Shown: positions 7,394 to 14,238 of the stretch, piece after piece | Layout of the letters: the number at the start of each line of letters is the position of its first letter | Numbering within the stretch: the first letter of the stretch is position 1 | Assembly (NCBI RefSeq): GCF_002954455.1 | Contig: NZ_MSCC01000004.1 | Span: 152,319-185,711 of the forward strand | Reading direction: 5' to 3' | Length of the DNA stretch: 33,393 nucleotides | From: Photobacterium aquimaris | Lineage (GTDB): Bacteria; Pseudomonadota; Gammaproteobacteria; Enterobacterales; Vibrionaceae | Program-made: the position numbers and the translations under genes | Notes under the pieces: model-generated | Database searches by the model: none | Told to the model about the DNA's origin: nothing | Seen by the model: the letters and a program-made list of their open reading frames with translations, nothing else

Positions 7394-8032
7394 TTAGTCC
7401 ATTAAATGGCGACTCAAAAATAATGTATTTAAATATTCAAAAGAATCATTATATTGAATATATGAATCACATTCCTTTTTATATCTAATGTAAAAGCCCA
7501 CTTCCTGTCGGCTGATAAATAAATCAACTCCAGTGGTGTAATTTCTTATCCAGCCCATTTCATTCATAAGATCTTTATTATGAAGAGACTGCATCATAAG
7601 CTCTTTAAAAACAATAAGATCCTTACTGTCATATTCATATGGCTTATATGTGATATAGATAGATATTTGTTTTTCGAGTACGTGAACATTGAAATTATCT
7701 AAATAACCAACTTCTGATGTGATATTTTGATTAAGAAAAACCTCAAATTCCTCTTTGAACTCATCAACTCCATCTGCTTCAAGGCGAAATGGTAACTGAC
7801 TAAACACTTCTTGTAAAAATTTAATACCAGAAAAGTTTTCTTTCTCACACTCATCTTCCTGAGCTAAATTCTTTAACTGTAAATTCAATTCATTAATTTC
7901 TAAATCTTTTTCTATCAATTCAGTAGTTAACTCATAATTTTTTAATTCTATATTTCTTATATTTTCATTTAAATTTCTTACATCACTATCATATTGATTC
8001 TGAGAAACATCATTACCACAAAAAACACACAT
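7394..8032 (-). CDS. Unknown protein with N-terminal CxxC and coiled coil
   Basis: Not recognised. The 212-residue product begins MCVFCGN, a CxxC that could hold half a zinc ribbon, followed by a coiled-coil stretch rich in E, N, I and L (about residues 15-62). The C-terminal two thirds look globular with alternating strands (IYITYKPYEY, VGFYIRYKKE). It ends in LFLSRHLMD. The region upstream (8033-8281) is AT-rich and shared with the divergent matP. Ribosome-binding signal before ATG 8032 is weak (GGG about ten bases away). No sign of transfer functions. Could be an orphan of phage or plasmid defence type, but nothing in the sequence proves this. Confidence 0.75.
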   Translation of the reverse strand: MCVFCGNDVSQNQYDSDVRNLNENIRNIELKNYELTTELIEKDLEINELNLQLKNLAQEDECEKENFSGIKFLQEVFSQLPFRLEADGVDEFKEEFEVFLNQNITSEVGYLDNFNVHVLEKQISIYITYKPYEYDSKDLIVFKELMMQSLHNKDLMNEMGWIRNYTTGVDLFISRQEVGFYIRYKKECDSYIQYNDSFEYLNTLFLSRHLMD

Positions 8033-8191
8033 TTAACAACCCACTTTTATTCTAAAATAATTAAAACCAATTTATCTAAATTGCAATAAAATAATTATTG
8101 AGTGATATAAGTAAATAATAAACTTTATCGTTTTATATTTTAATCTAAATTCTACTAATGGGAATTTATCATAAATAAATGATAATATTGC

Positions 8192-8204
8192 GTCACACCG
8201 TCAC
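8192..8204. other. matS-like 13-mer upstream of matP
   Basis: GTCACACCGTCAC differs from matS (GTGACRNYGTCAC) at one position and lies 77 bases before the matP start, a position suited to autoregulation. Confidence 0.4.
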
Positions 8205-8281
8205 AAAAAGAACATTAGTAGTCATTATCTATTAGATATGATTACACATCTTATTTAATACAGGATTAGAGTTACGCACTA

Positions 8282-8668
8282 ATGAAATATCAACAGTTAG
8301 AAAATCTTGAATGCGGCTGGAAATGGCAATATCTAAACAAAAAATTCCTTGCTGGCGAAAATGCTTCACGCTGGATTGATACCAGTGAGATTCAACAGGC
8401 CAAGGCCGAGTTAACGGCCATTGGTGCAGAGCCAACAAAGATTACTAACTGGATTGAAAAGCATATTTCAGACAATGCTAATAACAAGTTAAAACAAAGT
8501 ATTCGTGCAAAACGAAAACGCTATTTCGATTCAGAGCAGAAACATACCAAGAAGAAGTCGATTGATATTGAGTATGATGTATGGGAAAAACTATCTACTT
8601 TTTCTAAAGAGATCGGTGGAACGCTATCTGAATCAATTGAGTTTTTACTATCAGAGGTGGATAAGTAA
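8282..8668 (+). CDS. matP: MatP homologue, C-terminally short
   Basis: The first residues MKYQQLENLECGWKWQYL are nearly those of E. coli MatP, and the match continues through RAKRKRYFDSEQKHTKKKSID to the ribbon-helix-helix part ending TLSESIEFLL. MatP binds matS sites in the Ter macrodomain and, through its C-terminal coiled coil, tetramerises and contacts ZapB; it also excludes MukBEF. E. coli MatP has 150 residues; this one has 128 and stops right after the RHH domain, so the C-terminal tetramerisation and ZapB-binding extension is missing, like the studied deletion of the last 20 residues. DNA binding should be kept. Homology is firm; what a plasmid does with it is open. Three matS-like 13-mers lie within 2.2 kb upstream. 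Confidence 0.93.
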   Translation: MKYQQLENLECGWKWQYLNKKFLAGENASRWIDTSEIQQAKAELTAIGAEPTKITNWIEKHISDNANNKLKQSIRAKRKRYFDSEQKHTKKKSIDIEYDVWEKLSTFSKEIGGTLSESIEFLLSEVDK

Positions 8669-8687
8669 ATAGTTGTGTTTGCTTCTT

Positions 8688-8732
8688 GTATATTCGCTAC
8701 AAACGATAATACCCATTTGTAGCCGAATATAC
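8688..8732. terminator. Long inverted repeat between matP and the convergent gene
   Basis: GTATATTCGCTACAAA (8688-8703) pairs with TTTGTAGCCGAATATAC (8716-8732), with one bulged base. It lies between convergent stop codons and is probably a bidirectional terminator, although it lacks a clean T-run. Confidence 0.5.
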
Positions 8733-8747
8733 TTAAAACATTCAGCT

Positions 8748-9626
8748 TTATGCGATAGTCTCTTGAAGCCTTTTAACTTCCTTTCTAAGGTATTGTAGTT
8801 CTTCTTTCTCTTTTTGTTTTTTTTCTTCGATTAATTTATATTTGCCTTTCTGCTTCTCTTTGTTGAACTCGAAATAGGTATCTTCACTAAAATATTTAGA
8901 CAAATTTGACTTGGGTAGCATACTAATGACACGTTGAATAATTCTATACGTAACGTCTTGACACCATAAGCAATATTCTTGGTTTTCAATCCACTCTATC
9001 CAGCTACATACTTTGGCAGGTTTTTTAGCTATTTTTTTCTGCAATAAGTTATTTAAATATTTTGGGTTACCATAAAAGTCACCATCTTTACTACTACTAA
9101 TTATTAATTCTTCTGGCTTTAAATGCGTCAGTCCATTACGTATTTCTACTAATAAGCGATATTCTTGATATAGCTTTTCATTTTTGTCCCACTCACCAAA
9201 TACCGATAGGTTTTTTAAAGCAGTAATGCTTTCTTCTTTTTTTGAGGTTTTTGGTTTATCGCCCTGTAACTTGGGCTTATCTTCATTGGTGCTTTCTTCT
9301 TTATTTGAAGCTTTTTGTTTCCGATTACCAATAAGCTTGAGCTTGCCCTGTAACATTAGCTCATCTTCATTAAGATGATTATCATATGAGCGATTAGAAT
9401 AGCCAGCAAAGACGATTGGATTTTTACTGCAGTAAGAATAAAAACACTCAAGATCCGTAAGCAAAGCCTCTACAGTAGCAGCACAAAGCAATGTGCATGT
9501 AACCCCCTCAGAATTTTCAGCAGCATTATCGGTTCTATCAAACAACCCAAGATGATGATATGGCATAAACCGACTTTCTTTTTTATTCTTTTTATTTTTG
9601 GGAGTTAGTACAAGTGATACGGCCAT
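8748..9626 (-). CDS. HEPN-like protein with RNxxxH motif and C-terminal coiled coil
   Basis: The 292-residue protein has a helical segment rich in A, L and C (about 43-66), a charged low-complexity insert with repeated KEES/KPKLQG pieces (about 95-135), then LLVEIRNGLTHLKPEEL (159-175). RNGLTH is the Rx4H motif of HEPN domains (R163, H168), a fold used by metal-independent RNases in toxin-antitoxin and abortive-infection systems. The C-terminus (about 255-292) is a K/E coiled coil. No partner nucleotidyltransferase or second gene lies beside it. The start ATG 9626 has AGAGG seven bases before, in the same context (AGAGGTATTTATGGC) as the gene at 23269. Upstream stand a promoter and a terminator suggesting attenuation. 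HEPN assignment rests on the motif and helical context only. Confidence 0.7.
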   Translation of the reverse strand: MAVSLVLTPKNKKNKKESRFMPYHHLGLFDRTDNAAENSEGVTCTLLCAATVEALLTDLECFYSYCSKNPIVFAGYSNRSYDNHLNEDELMLQGKLKLIGNRKQKASNKEESTNEDKPKLQGDKPKTSKKEESITALKNLSVFGEWDKNEKLYQEYRLLVEIRNGLTHLKPEELIISSSKDGDFYGNPKYLNNLLQKKIAKKPAKVCSWIEWIENQEYCLWCQDVTYRIIQRVISMLPKSNLSKYFSEDTYFEFNKEKQKGKYKLIEEKKQKEKEELQYLRKEVKRLQETIA

Positions 9627-9734
9627 AAATACCTCTAAGAAATGAGTATTTCATTAAAATGGAAGCCATAATAAGAAGAATTGCAATTACAAAAAAGCCT
9701 TAGTTGTTATTTACGTATCGTAATTACAAAAAAA

Positions 9735-9762
9735 ACCGCCAAAGCCATTACAGCCTAGCGGT
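9735..9762 (-). terminator. Intrinsic terminator / attenuator
   Basis: On the minus strand ACCGC pairs with GCGGT, with an inner GGCT/GGCTT helix possible, followed by eight T. It sits about 110 bases before the HEPN-like start. Confidence 0.7.
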
Positions 9763-9840
9763 CTTTTCCTTGACTATGTACTAATAATAATCAATATGCT
9801 CTGTTCTAGTTACAGGGAAAATGTTAAAAACCCTATAACT
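9735..9840 (-). ncRNA. Candidate small RNA or attenuated leader, about 105 nt
   Basis: A well-formed promoter (9847-9874) and a well-formed intrinsic terminator (9735-9762) point the same way with no reading frame of note between them. The product would be a roughly 105-nt RNA, or the leader of the HEPN-like gene when the terminator is read through. Confidence 0.4.
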
Positions 9841-9846
9841 ACGTTC

Positions 9847-9874
9847 ATTATATGTCATGTGATTTTGTAATCAA
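9847..9874 (-). promoter_or_regulatory. Sigma70-type promoter, leftward
   Basis: On the minus strand: -35 TTGATT, 16-bp spacer, -10 TATAAT. It directs transcription toward the terminator at 9735-9762 and the HEPN-like gene. Confidence 0.6.
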
Positions 9875-9880
9875 CACTAT

Positions 9881-9920
9881 TAACTAACTTATATTTTTAT
9901 TTAAAAAAATAAGTTAGTTA
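9881..9920. repeat. 40-bp AT-rich palindrome
   Basis: Perfect 12-bp arms TAACTAACTTAT and ATAAGTTAGTTA around an A/T-only centre. It is just upstream of the leftward promoter; could be an operator or an RNA hairpin from read-through. Confidence 0.6.
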
Positions 9921-9946
9921 GCCTTGTGCAGATTGCAGTTAAAAAA

Positions 9947-9976
9947 AGCCATATCCCCCAGAGAAGATATGGCTTT
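9947..9976. terminator. Bidirectional intrinsic terminator
   Basis: AGCCATATC pairs with GATATGGCT around a short loop, flanked by A7 on the left and T6 on the right, so it works on both strands. It ends the 10043-10735 transcript. Confidence 0.9.
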
Positions 9977-10042
9977 TTTCTGTTATAAGAAATAAGTTGT
10001 TATGATTTAATTAGATATGTAGTTAACAATAAATGGTGATGT

Positions 10043-10735
10043 TTAAGCATCAATAATAGGTTTTGTTGTAAATTTAGTTAAGCATGAAGATGGATTATCA
10101 ATATAGCGATTAGCTACGATCCAAAACGTGTCCACATAGCTATGTATCATCATGTATGCAAGCCTATCAGCTTGTGGCAATACAAGGTTAACCTTTTCAC
10201 AGATAACGCCATAGATGTAACGTACAAACTGTTCTGGCGAATCACCTAACAGCGTAAATATGGCACACCAACGTTTAGTTGCTTTAGTCCAGTTAACCGT
10301 TAGGTACTTTTCAGCAAGTGTTCTTAGTGAGATCCCCTGCTTTCGAGCTTCAAGCCCTACCATGCCAATAGCCTTAATCATGTAATGCATACAACTAATA
10401 TATTCCGCACGTTTATTCGTTGAAGTAACTAGTGGATTACACCAGTCATTTACACGAATAAATGAGAGCCAGTAAGTACGGGCAAGAATAAACAGTTGTT
10501 CATCATCTTTCGTCTTAATGTCATGCTCAAGCAGCGTTGTGTTAGCAGTAATAAAATCTCTGAGCGTAAACAGATTACTATTATTTTTGCTTATTGTTGA
10601 ACGCAAGGTGCTGATTAAAAGACGCAGTTCCTTACATTCATTGATTAAGCGATAAGTAATATTACTAACGCGCTTAGTTGGGTTGTTATTGTTGATTACA
10701 TTTTTACTTAATAAAGAAGCAGTTAAACTTTGCAT
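10043..10735 (-). CDS. Unknown plasmid protein
   Basis: Not recognised. The 230-residue product looks all-helical, with many conserved-looking Trp, Cys and Tyr positions (ARTYWLSFIRVNDWCNP, about 87-103; VNWTKATKRWCAIF, about 150-163). No membrane segment, signal peptide or nucleotide-binding motif is visible. The start has the full shared leader AGGAATTATCTAATG and is preceded directly by the terminator of the upstream gene; it ends before a strong bidirectional terminator. So it is likely expressed as a single unit, but with the same translation signal as the exonuclease block and the accessory array. Confidence 0.8.
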   Translation of the reverse strand: MQSLTASLLSKNVINNNNPTKRVSNITYRLINECKELRLLISTLRSTISKNNSNLFTLRDFITANTTLLEHDIKTKDDEQLFILARTYWLSFIRVNDWCNPLVTSTNKRAEYISCMHYMIKAIGMVGLEARKQGISLRTLAEKYLTVNWTKATKRWCAIFTLLGDSPEQFVRYIYGVICEKVNLVLPQADRLAYMMIHSYVDTFWIVANRYIDNPSSCLTKFTTKPIIDA

Positions 10736-10747
10736 TAGATAATTCCT
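10736..10747 (-). promoter_or_regulatory. Example of the shared translation leader AGGAATTATCTA-ATG
   Basis: The ribosome-binding region AGGAATTATCTA directly before ATG 10735 recurs, with at most a few changes, before starts at 17415, 24854, 26905, 28608, 30302, 31321 and 31599, and in looser form (CCAAC-rich, AAGGAA, then MTA-ATG) at 13996, 16311, 18687 and 32367. The genes behind it are unrelated, so this is conserved non-coding signal rather than shared descent of coding sequence. Confidence 0.75.
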
Positions 10748-10758
10748 AGATAAGAAAA

Positions 10759-10782
10759 AGCCCCGTCATTTCTGACGAGGCT
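10759..10782 (-). terminator. Intrinsic terminator after the 10818-12509 gene
   Basis: On the minus strand AGCCTCGTCA pairs with TGACGGGGCT across a GAAA tetraloop, followed by TTTT. It lies directly before the leader of the next gene. Confidence 0.9.
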
Positions 10783-10817
10783 TAGTTGGATTGTAAGTTT
10801 TAGCGTTACTTTGGTAC

Positions 10818-12509
10818 TTAGTCGATCACCTTAATATGTTGAATTGGCACAGTACCTAAATCGGTACGTACTTCCTCAAACTTTTCAGGGTGTGCCAGCT
10901 TATATTCATAATTCTCATAGCGGTGCGCTCTAAAGAACGTCACAATTTGCAATGTATTATCAGTATCGCTACGTCCGATCACTAACATGGCATTGTTGTC
11001 ATGGTTATGCCATTGCTCGTTAGTATCTTTAGTTGCAGGTACTTTAACCGTCCATTTCGATTGCTTAATCAACTTGGTCATAAATGCCAGTGGGTTTCGA
11101 CCACCATCATTTAATTCATCTTGTGACATGCGCTGTAAGAACTGAGAAAAAGCATGAGGCTTTAAGATCAAAGCTTGTGCCCCTTTACGGATTTTACCGA
11201 AAAGATCAAAGTTGATTTGCCCGTATTCCATTGGTTCAGGAGCAATAGGCAATGCTCGTAGTTCAAAGTCAGACAATTTAATGATGCCGCACATACGTAC
11301 TTTGTACATGCTCATAGTAATACGTTCAAGCAGCTTTGCCGCAACATGATCACCCTCTTTCACAAACTCTTTTAGAGAGTCAAGATTGTGGAATGCATCG
11401 ACTAACAACTTGTTTTCAGTATAAACACGGACACGTTTCTTAGGTTGGCATTGCATCTGAACAAGATTTAATGCCATAAAACCTGCATCCACGTAGTTAA
11501 GCTCACGGCCACGGCTTTCGCTCATGTTGATGCTTAATACAAAACTGCCGAATTGTGCATTAACCATACGCTCTGATTCATTCATTTCGATATAAAGAAT
11601 ATCGTTTTCATAGCGTGAATCGGCAGTATTATTTTGGTGAACATTTGTTGATTGATTGGTCATGATTGGATCTTTCCGAAGATTGGGGCTCATATCCTCT
11701 GTTCTATGATGTTTAATATCATTGAATAAAGTAATGAGTGAAAAACATTGAACACCATCGCGCTCAATAGGTTTCGTTGGAATTAGAAAATTGAGTCCAG
11801 CGTATGCCGGTTCATTTGATTCGACTGTAACAATCTCACAGTCATGATTGAATTTATCAATACGCTCCTGTCGCTCACTTGGAGATTGGAACTTGATAGT
11901 TAATTTTGATGTTTGCAAAACCGCAGCTAGCTCATGGAATGCGTTATCACGTTTGGTTTTACGAGTGAAACTTTCTAATGTTCTGCGACCAATTGAAAGA
12001 TAGCCAATATCGGTACTAATGCAGAGAATATCTGAAATTTCATCTGATACAAATTCGTCATATCGTTCAACATCGTTATATTCTAAAACAAATGGTGATA
12101 CGTGATTAAAACGCGCACCAAAGAACATAGTTGTTACTGGTGTTGCCACACTGAGCAGCACTTTAGAAAAGTCACTAGCGTCACGATCAGAGCTCAAACC
12201 ACGTAATGAAGTAACCGTATCATCGCAAGATGCCATGATATGTACTTTATTGTTGTTGACCTCTTTAGTTATGAGTAATCGTAACCCTTTATCAGAACAA
12301 AGAATCGCATTTAGAGCCTTTAACTCTGCATAGGCCAATACTTCGTTTGGGTTTTTGAATGATATGTTTGTGATTTTAACTATACCGGCCATGTTAACCG
12401 GTCTAAGTTGCTTTCTGGCAATATCATCAGGTAGACGAACGTTCCAGTGGACTTCACAAGAGTTATATGTGCGTGTTTGGGGATTTGCGGATATAGAGAT
12501 AGTGATCAT
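10818..12509 (-). CDS. Large unknown protein, possible RNase H-like fold
   Basis: Not recognised. The 563-residue product starts at ATG 12509 after AGGAATTAATA. The segment from about residue 305 to 385 has the order of an RNase H-like fold: strand ILYIEMNESE, two further strands, a helix with acidic ELNYVDAGFMALNLVQ, then RVRVYTENKLLVDAF, in the place of the strand and helix with the second catalytic acid. The N-terminal part (LAYAELKALNAIL, about 57-69) shows a similar helix, so there may be two related halves. Acidic residues at the expected places are E rather than D, so activity is uncertain. No close family is recalled. It sits between the primase and the 230-residue gene, ends with its own terminator, and probably belongs to plasmid DNA metabolism by position only. 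Confidence 0.75.
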   Translation of the reverse strand: MITISISANPQTRTYNSCEVHWNVRLPDDIARKQLRPVNMAGIVKITNISFKNPNEVLAYAELKALNAILCSDKGLRLLITKEVNNNKVHIMASCDDTVTSLRGLSSDRDASDFSKVLLSVATPVTTMFFGARFNHVSPFVLEYNDVERYDEFVSDEISDILCISTDIGYLSIGRRTLESFTRKTKRDNAFHELAAVLQTSKLTIKFQSPSERQERIDKFNHDCEIVTVESNEPAYAGLNFLIPTKPIERDGVQCFSLITLFNDIKHHRTEDMSPNLRKDPIMTNQSTNVHQNNTADSRYENDILYIEMNESERMVNAQFGSFVLSINMSESRGRELNYVDAGFMALNLVQMQCQPKKRVRVYTENKLLVDAFHNLDSLKEFVKEGDHVAAKLLERITMSMYKVRMCGIIKLSDFELRALPIAPEPMEYGQINFDLFGKIRKGAQALILKPHAFSQFLQRMSQDELNDGGRNPLAFMTKLIKQSKWTVKVPATKDTNEQWHNHDNNAMLVIGRSDTDNTLQIVTFFRAHRYENYEYKLAHPEKFEEVRTDLGTVPIQHIKVID

Positions 12510-12615
12510 TATTAATTCCTAATAGGTTTTAAAAATGATTATAGCATTATCAAGTATCAGATCTTGCTAAGTTATCTATTCTCCTTTTGCCCTGGCACTA
12601 TTTGATATGATTTGA

Positions 12616-12669
12616 TTAAAAAGAAAACAGCAGCATGAATCATCGCACTATAAAATACGGTGATTCATG
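12616..12669 (-). terminator. Intrinsic terminator after the primase gene
   Basis: Minus-strand stem CATGAATCACCG / CGATGATTCATG (one mismatch) with a 13-base loop, followed after a few bases by TTTTCTTTTT. Confidence 0.7.
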
Positions 12670-12685
12670 GCTGTAATAAACAAAA

Positions 12686-13996
12686 TTAAAGTAGTGAACG
12701 CCAGTTACGTGCTTCCATAGGGAAACCAAGAACACCTTTGGCATTGAATTGGTCTGCCCAATCAACGCCAGATTCGCCATTAGGGATTTCCATGTCAGGC
12801 TCAAAGGCAAACACCTTAACACCATAAGGCTTTAAGCGTTCGCGCAATGTATCTGCACAGATCTCACCAGTTTTTGAAACGTCCTTATCTTGGAAAATAA
12901 ACACATACTCAGTTCCTTGTGCTGGCAACCAGTTGGCTAACATCGTTGCATTAATACAACAGTTAACAGGCATACCGGTAGCCACTGATGCAGCAAGTGT
13001 TGTTTCTAAACCCTCACCTAAACCAAGAACTTTTGTTCCAGCGTCAGCAAGTTGGATAGAACCACCACTAATGTCAGTTAGCGGAATATGTGGAGTCATT
13101 TTCTTTGGATCTACTTGAGTAATATCTTCTAGCGCATAACCTTGTTTAGTAATCTCATTCGGCACTTTAGAAAGGTCTAACTTATTACCATCCCAATCTA
13201 AGTAGGTACGGTGAATACGTGTAGGACGACCATTTGGAGTGCGAATTTGAGCAAGTAACGCAGGGTATTTACCAGCTAATACAAATTTTGTTTCTTTCGG
13301 ATTGGTTGGATTAGTCCAAAGTACAAAAAACTCAAGTGCAGGGTGTAAACGCACTTCATCATTAAGAGTACCGATATTACCAAGACCGCGCTTTACGAAA
13401 TACTTACGAGCAGGTTCAGCGTATGGGTGATCTAACGATACAGAGCCATTCCACATTTGAACCAAACGTTTGATACCACGTTCATTGTCAACCTTGTCTT
13501 TCTTAGCTTGTTCAGCCTTTCGAGCTTCACGTTTTGCTTCATACTCAGCTTGACGCTTTGCAGCCTCAGCTTTTGCAGCATCATCATTACCATTGCCATA
13601 AACATTACCGTCTAAATCGCAGTAATAACCAGCGAAGTAACCGATTTTCTTTACAGCATCACGGTATGAACATTTGTCAGCTTCCATTACTAACGAAAAG
13701 CCATTAGAAATTGTGCCGCATGAGTGACAAACACAAGTGCCAAATTCCGCACCATTTTTCAAGAAACGAAAGTTTTCACCAGATTTACCGCCATGAATAG
13801 GACAAGCTGATTTTTTAGAGCTAGCTTTGCCAACACCACAAGTATTAACAGCACTTTCAATGCTATACATTTGGCCAAGCACCTCAGCAAAATTGCCTTG
13901 GTTAGCTAGCATGATACGGATTTCCTCGGTTTCACGTTTTACACGATCAAGACCAGATTCTTTATAAGAGTTAGAGTATTTATTAGAGTTAGACAT
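12686..13996 (-). CDS. Toprim primase with CHC2-type zinc finger
   Basis: The 436-residue protein has a DnaG/P4-type zinc-binding module (C65-x2-H68, then C90-x2-C93), an Ala/Lys/Arg/Glu coiled region (about 138-172), and a Toprim domain with VLGLGEGLETTLAAS (about 325-340, catalytic Glu) and VFIFQDKD (about 370-377, DxD). Such proteins lay RNA primers on single-stranded DNA, for plasmid replication or for the incoming strand after conjugation. There is no helicase domain C-terminal to the Toprim part, unlike the larger phage P4 alpha type. The start at 13996 lies behind a CCAAC-rich leader (CCAATCCAACCTCCCAAC) and AAGG. It follows the VWA gene after 240 non-coding bases and ends before a terminator. 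Confidence 0.88.
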   Translation of the reverse strand: MSNSNKYSNSYKESGLDRVKRETEEIRIMLANQGNFAEVLGQMYSIESAVNTCGVGKASSKKSACPIHGGKSGENFRFLKNGAEFGTCVCHSCGTISNGFSLVMEADKCSYRDAVKKIGYFAGYYCDLDGNVYGNGNDDAAKAEAAKRQAEYEAKREARKAEQAKKDKVDNERGIKRLVQMWNGSVSLDHPYAEPARKYFVKRGLGNIGTLNDEVRLHPALEFFVLWTNPTNPKETKFVLAGKYPALLAQIRTPNGRPTRIHRTYLDWDGNKLDLSKVPNEITKQGYALEDITQVDPKKMTPHIPLTDISGGSIQLADAGTKVLGLGEGLETTLAASVATGMPVNCCINATMLANWLPAQGTEYVFIFQDKDVSKTGEICADTLRERLKPYGVKVFAFEPDMEIPNGESGVDWADQFNAKGVLGFPMEARNWRSLL

Positions 13997-14238
13997 AGTT
14001 GTTACCTTAGATAGTTGGGAGGTTGGATTGGGTTGTTGGTAGAACGGACATTACAAGCTGATTTCAGTCCGAGCAGCTTATGGAAAATACTCATACGTTT
14101 GATGTGCTTGATTTTGTAAACAGCAATATCAACAAATGTATAAGAACTTGCAGAATTAGGTTGGATTAGTTGGAAAGGTGTTGCTGATGGATGGTAATGA
14201 GTGATCACGCCCTGTTGGGCGCAATCATCATTATTTTG

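Larger units (their letters stand above)
9627..10042. other. Regulatory intergenic region upstream of the HEPN-like gene
   Basis: No protein gene is seen in these 416 bases. From left to right they hold a minus-strand intrinsic terminator (9735-9762), a minus-strand promoter (9847-9874), a 40-bp AT-rich palindrome (9881-9920) and a strong bidirectional terminator (9947-9976). Confidence 0.6.

Noticed and set aside
10043..10735. DndB/DGQHR-type protein
   Set aside because: Only a vague likeness around WTKATKRW was noticed; no DGQHR motif is present.
14109..14129. Seventh TTTTGYA-type palindrome
   Set aside because: The left arm TTTTGTA is present but the right arm (AGCAATA) is too poor to count.
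14002..14208. Leftward 68-residue frame between the VWA and primase genes
   Set aside because: GTG start without a ribosome-binding site; its end overlaps the CCAAC-rich leader of the primase gene. More likely 5' leader.
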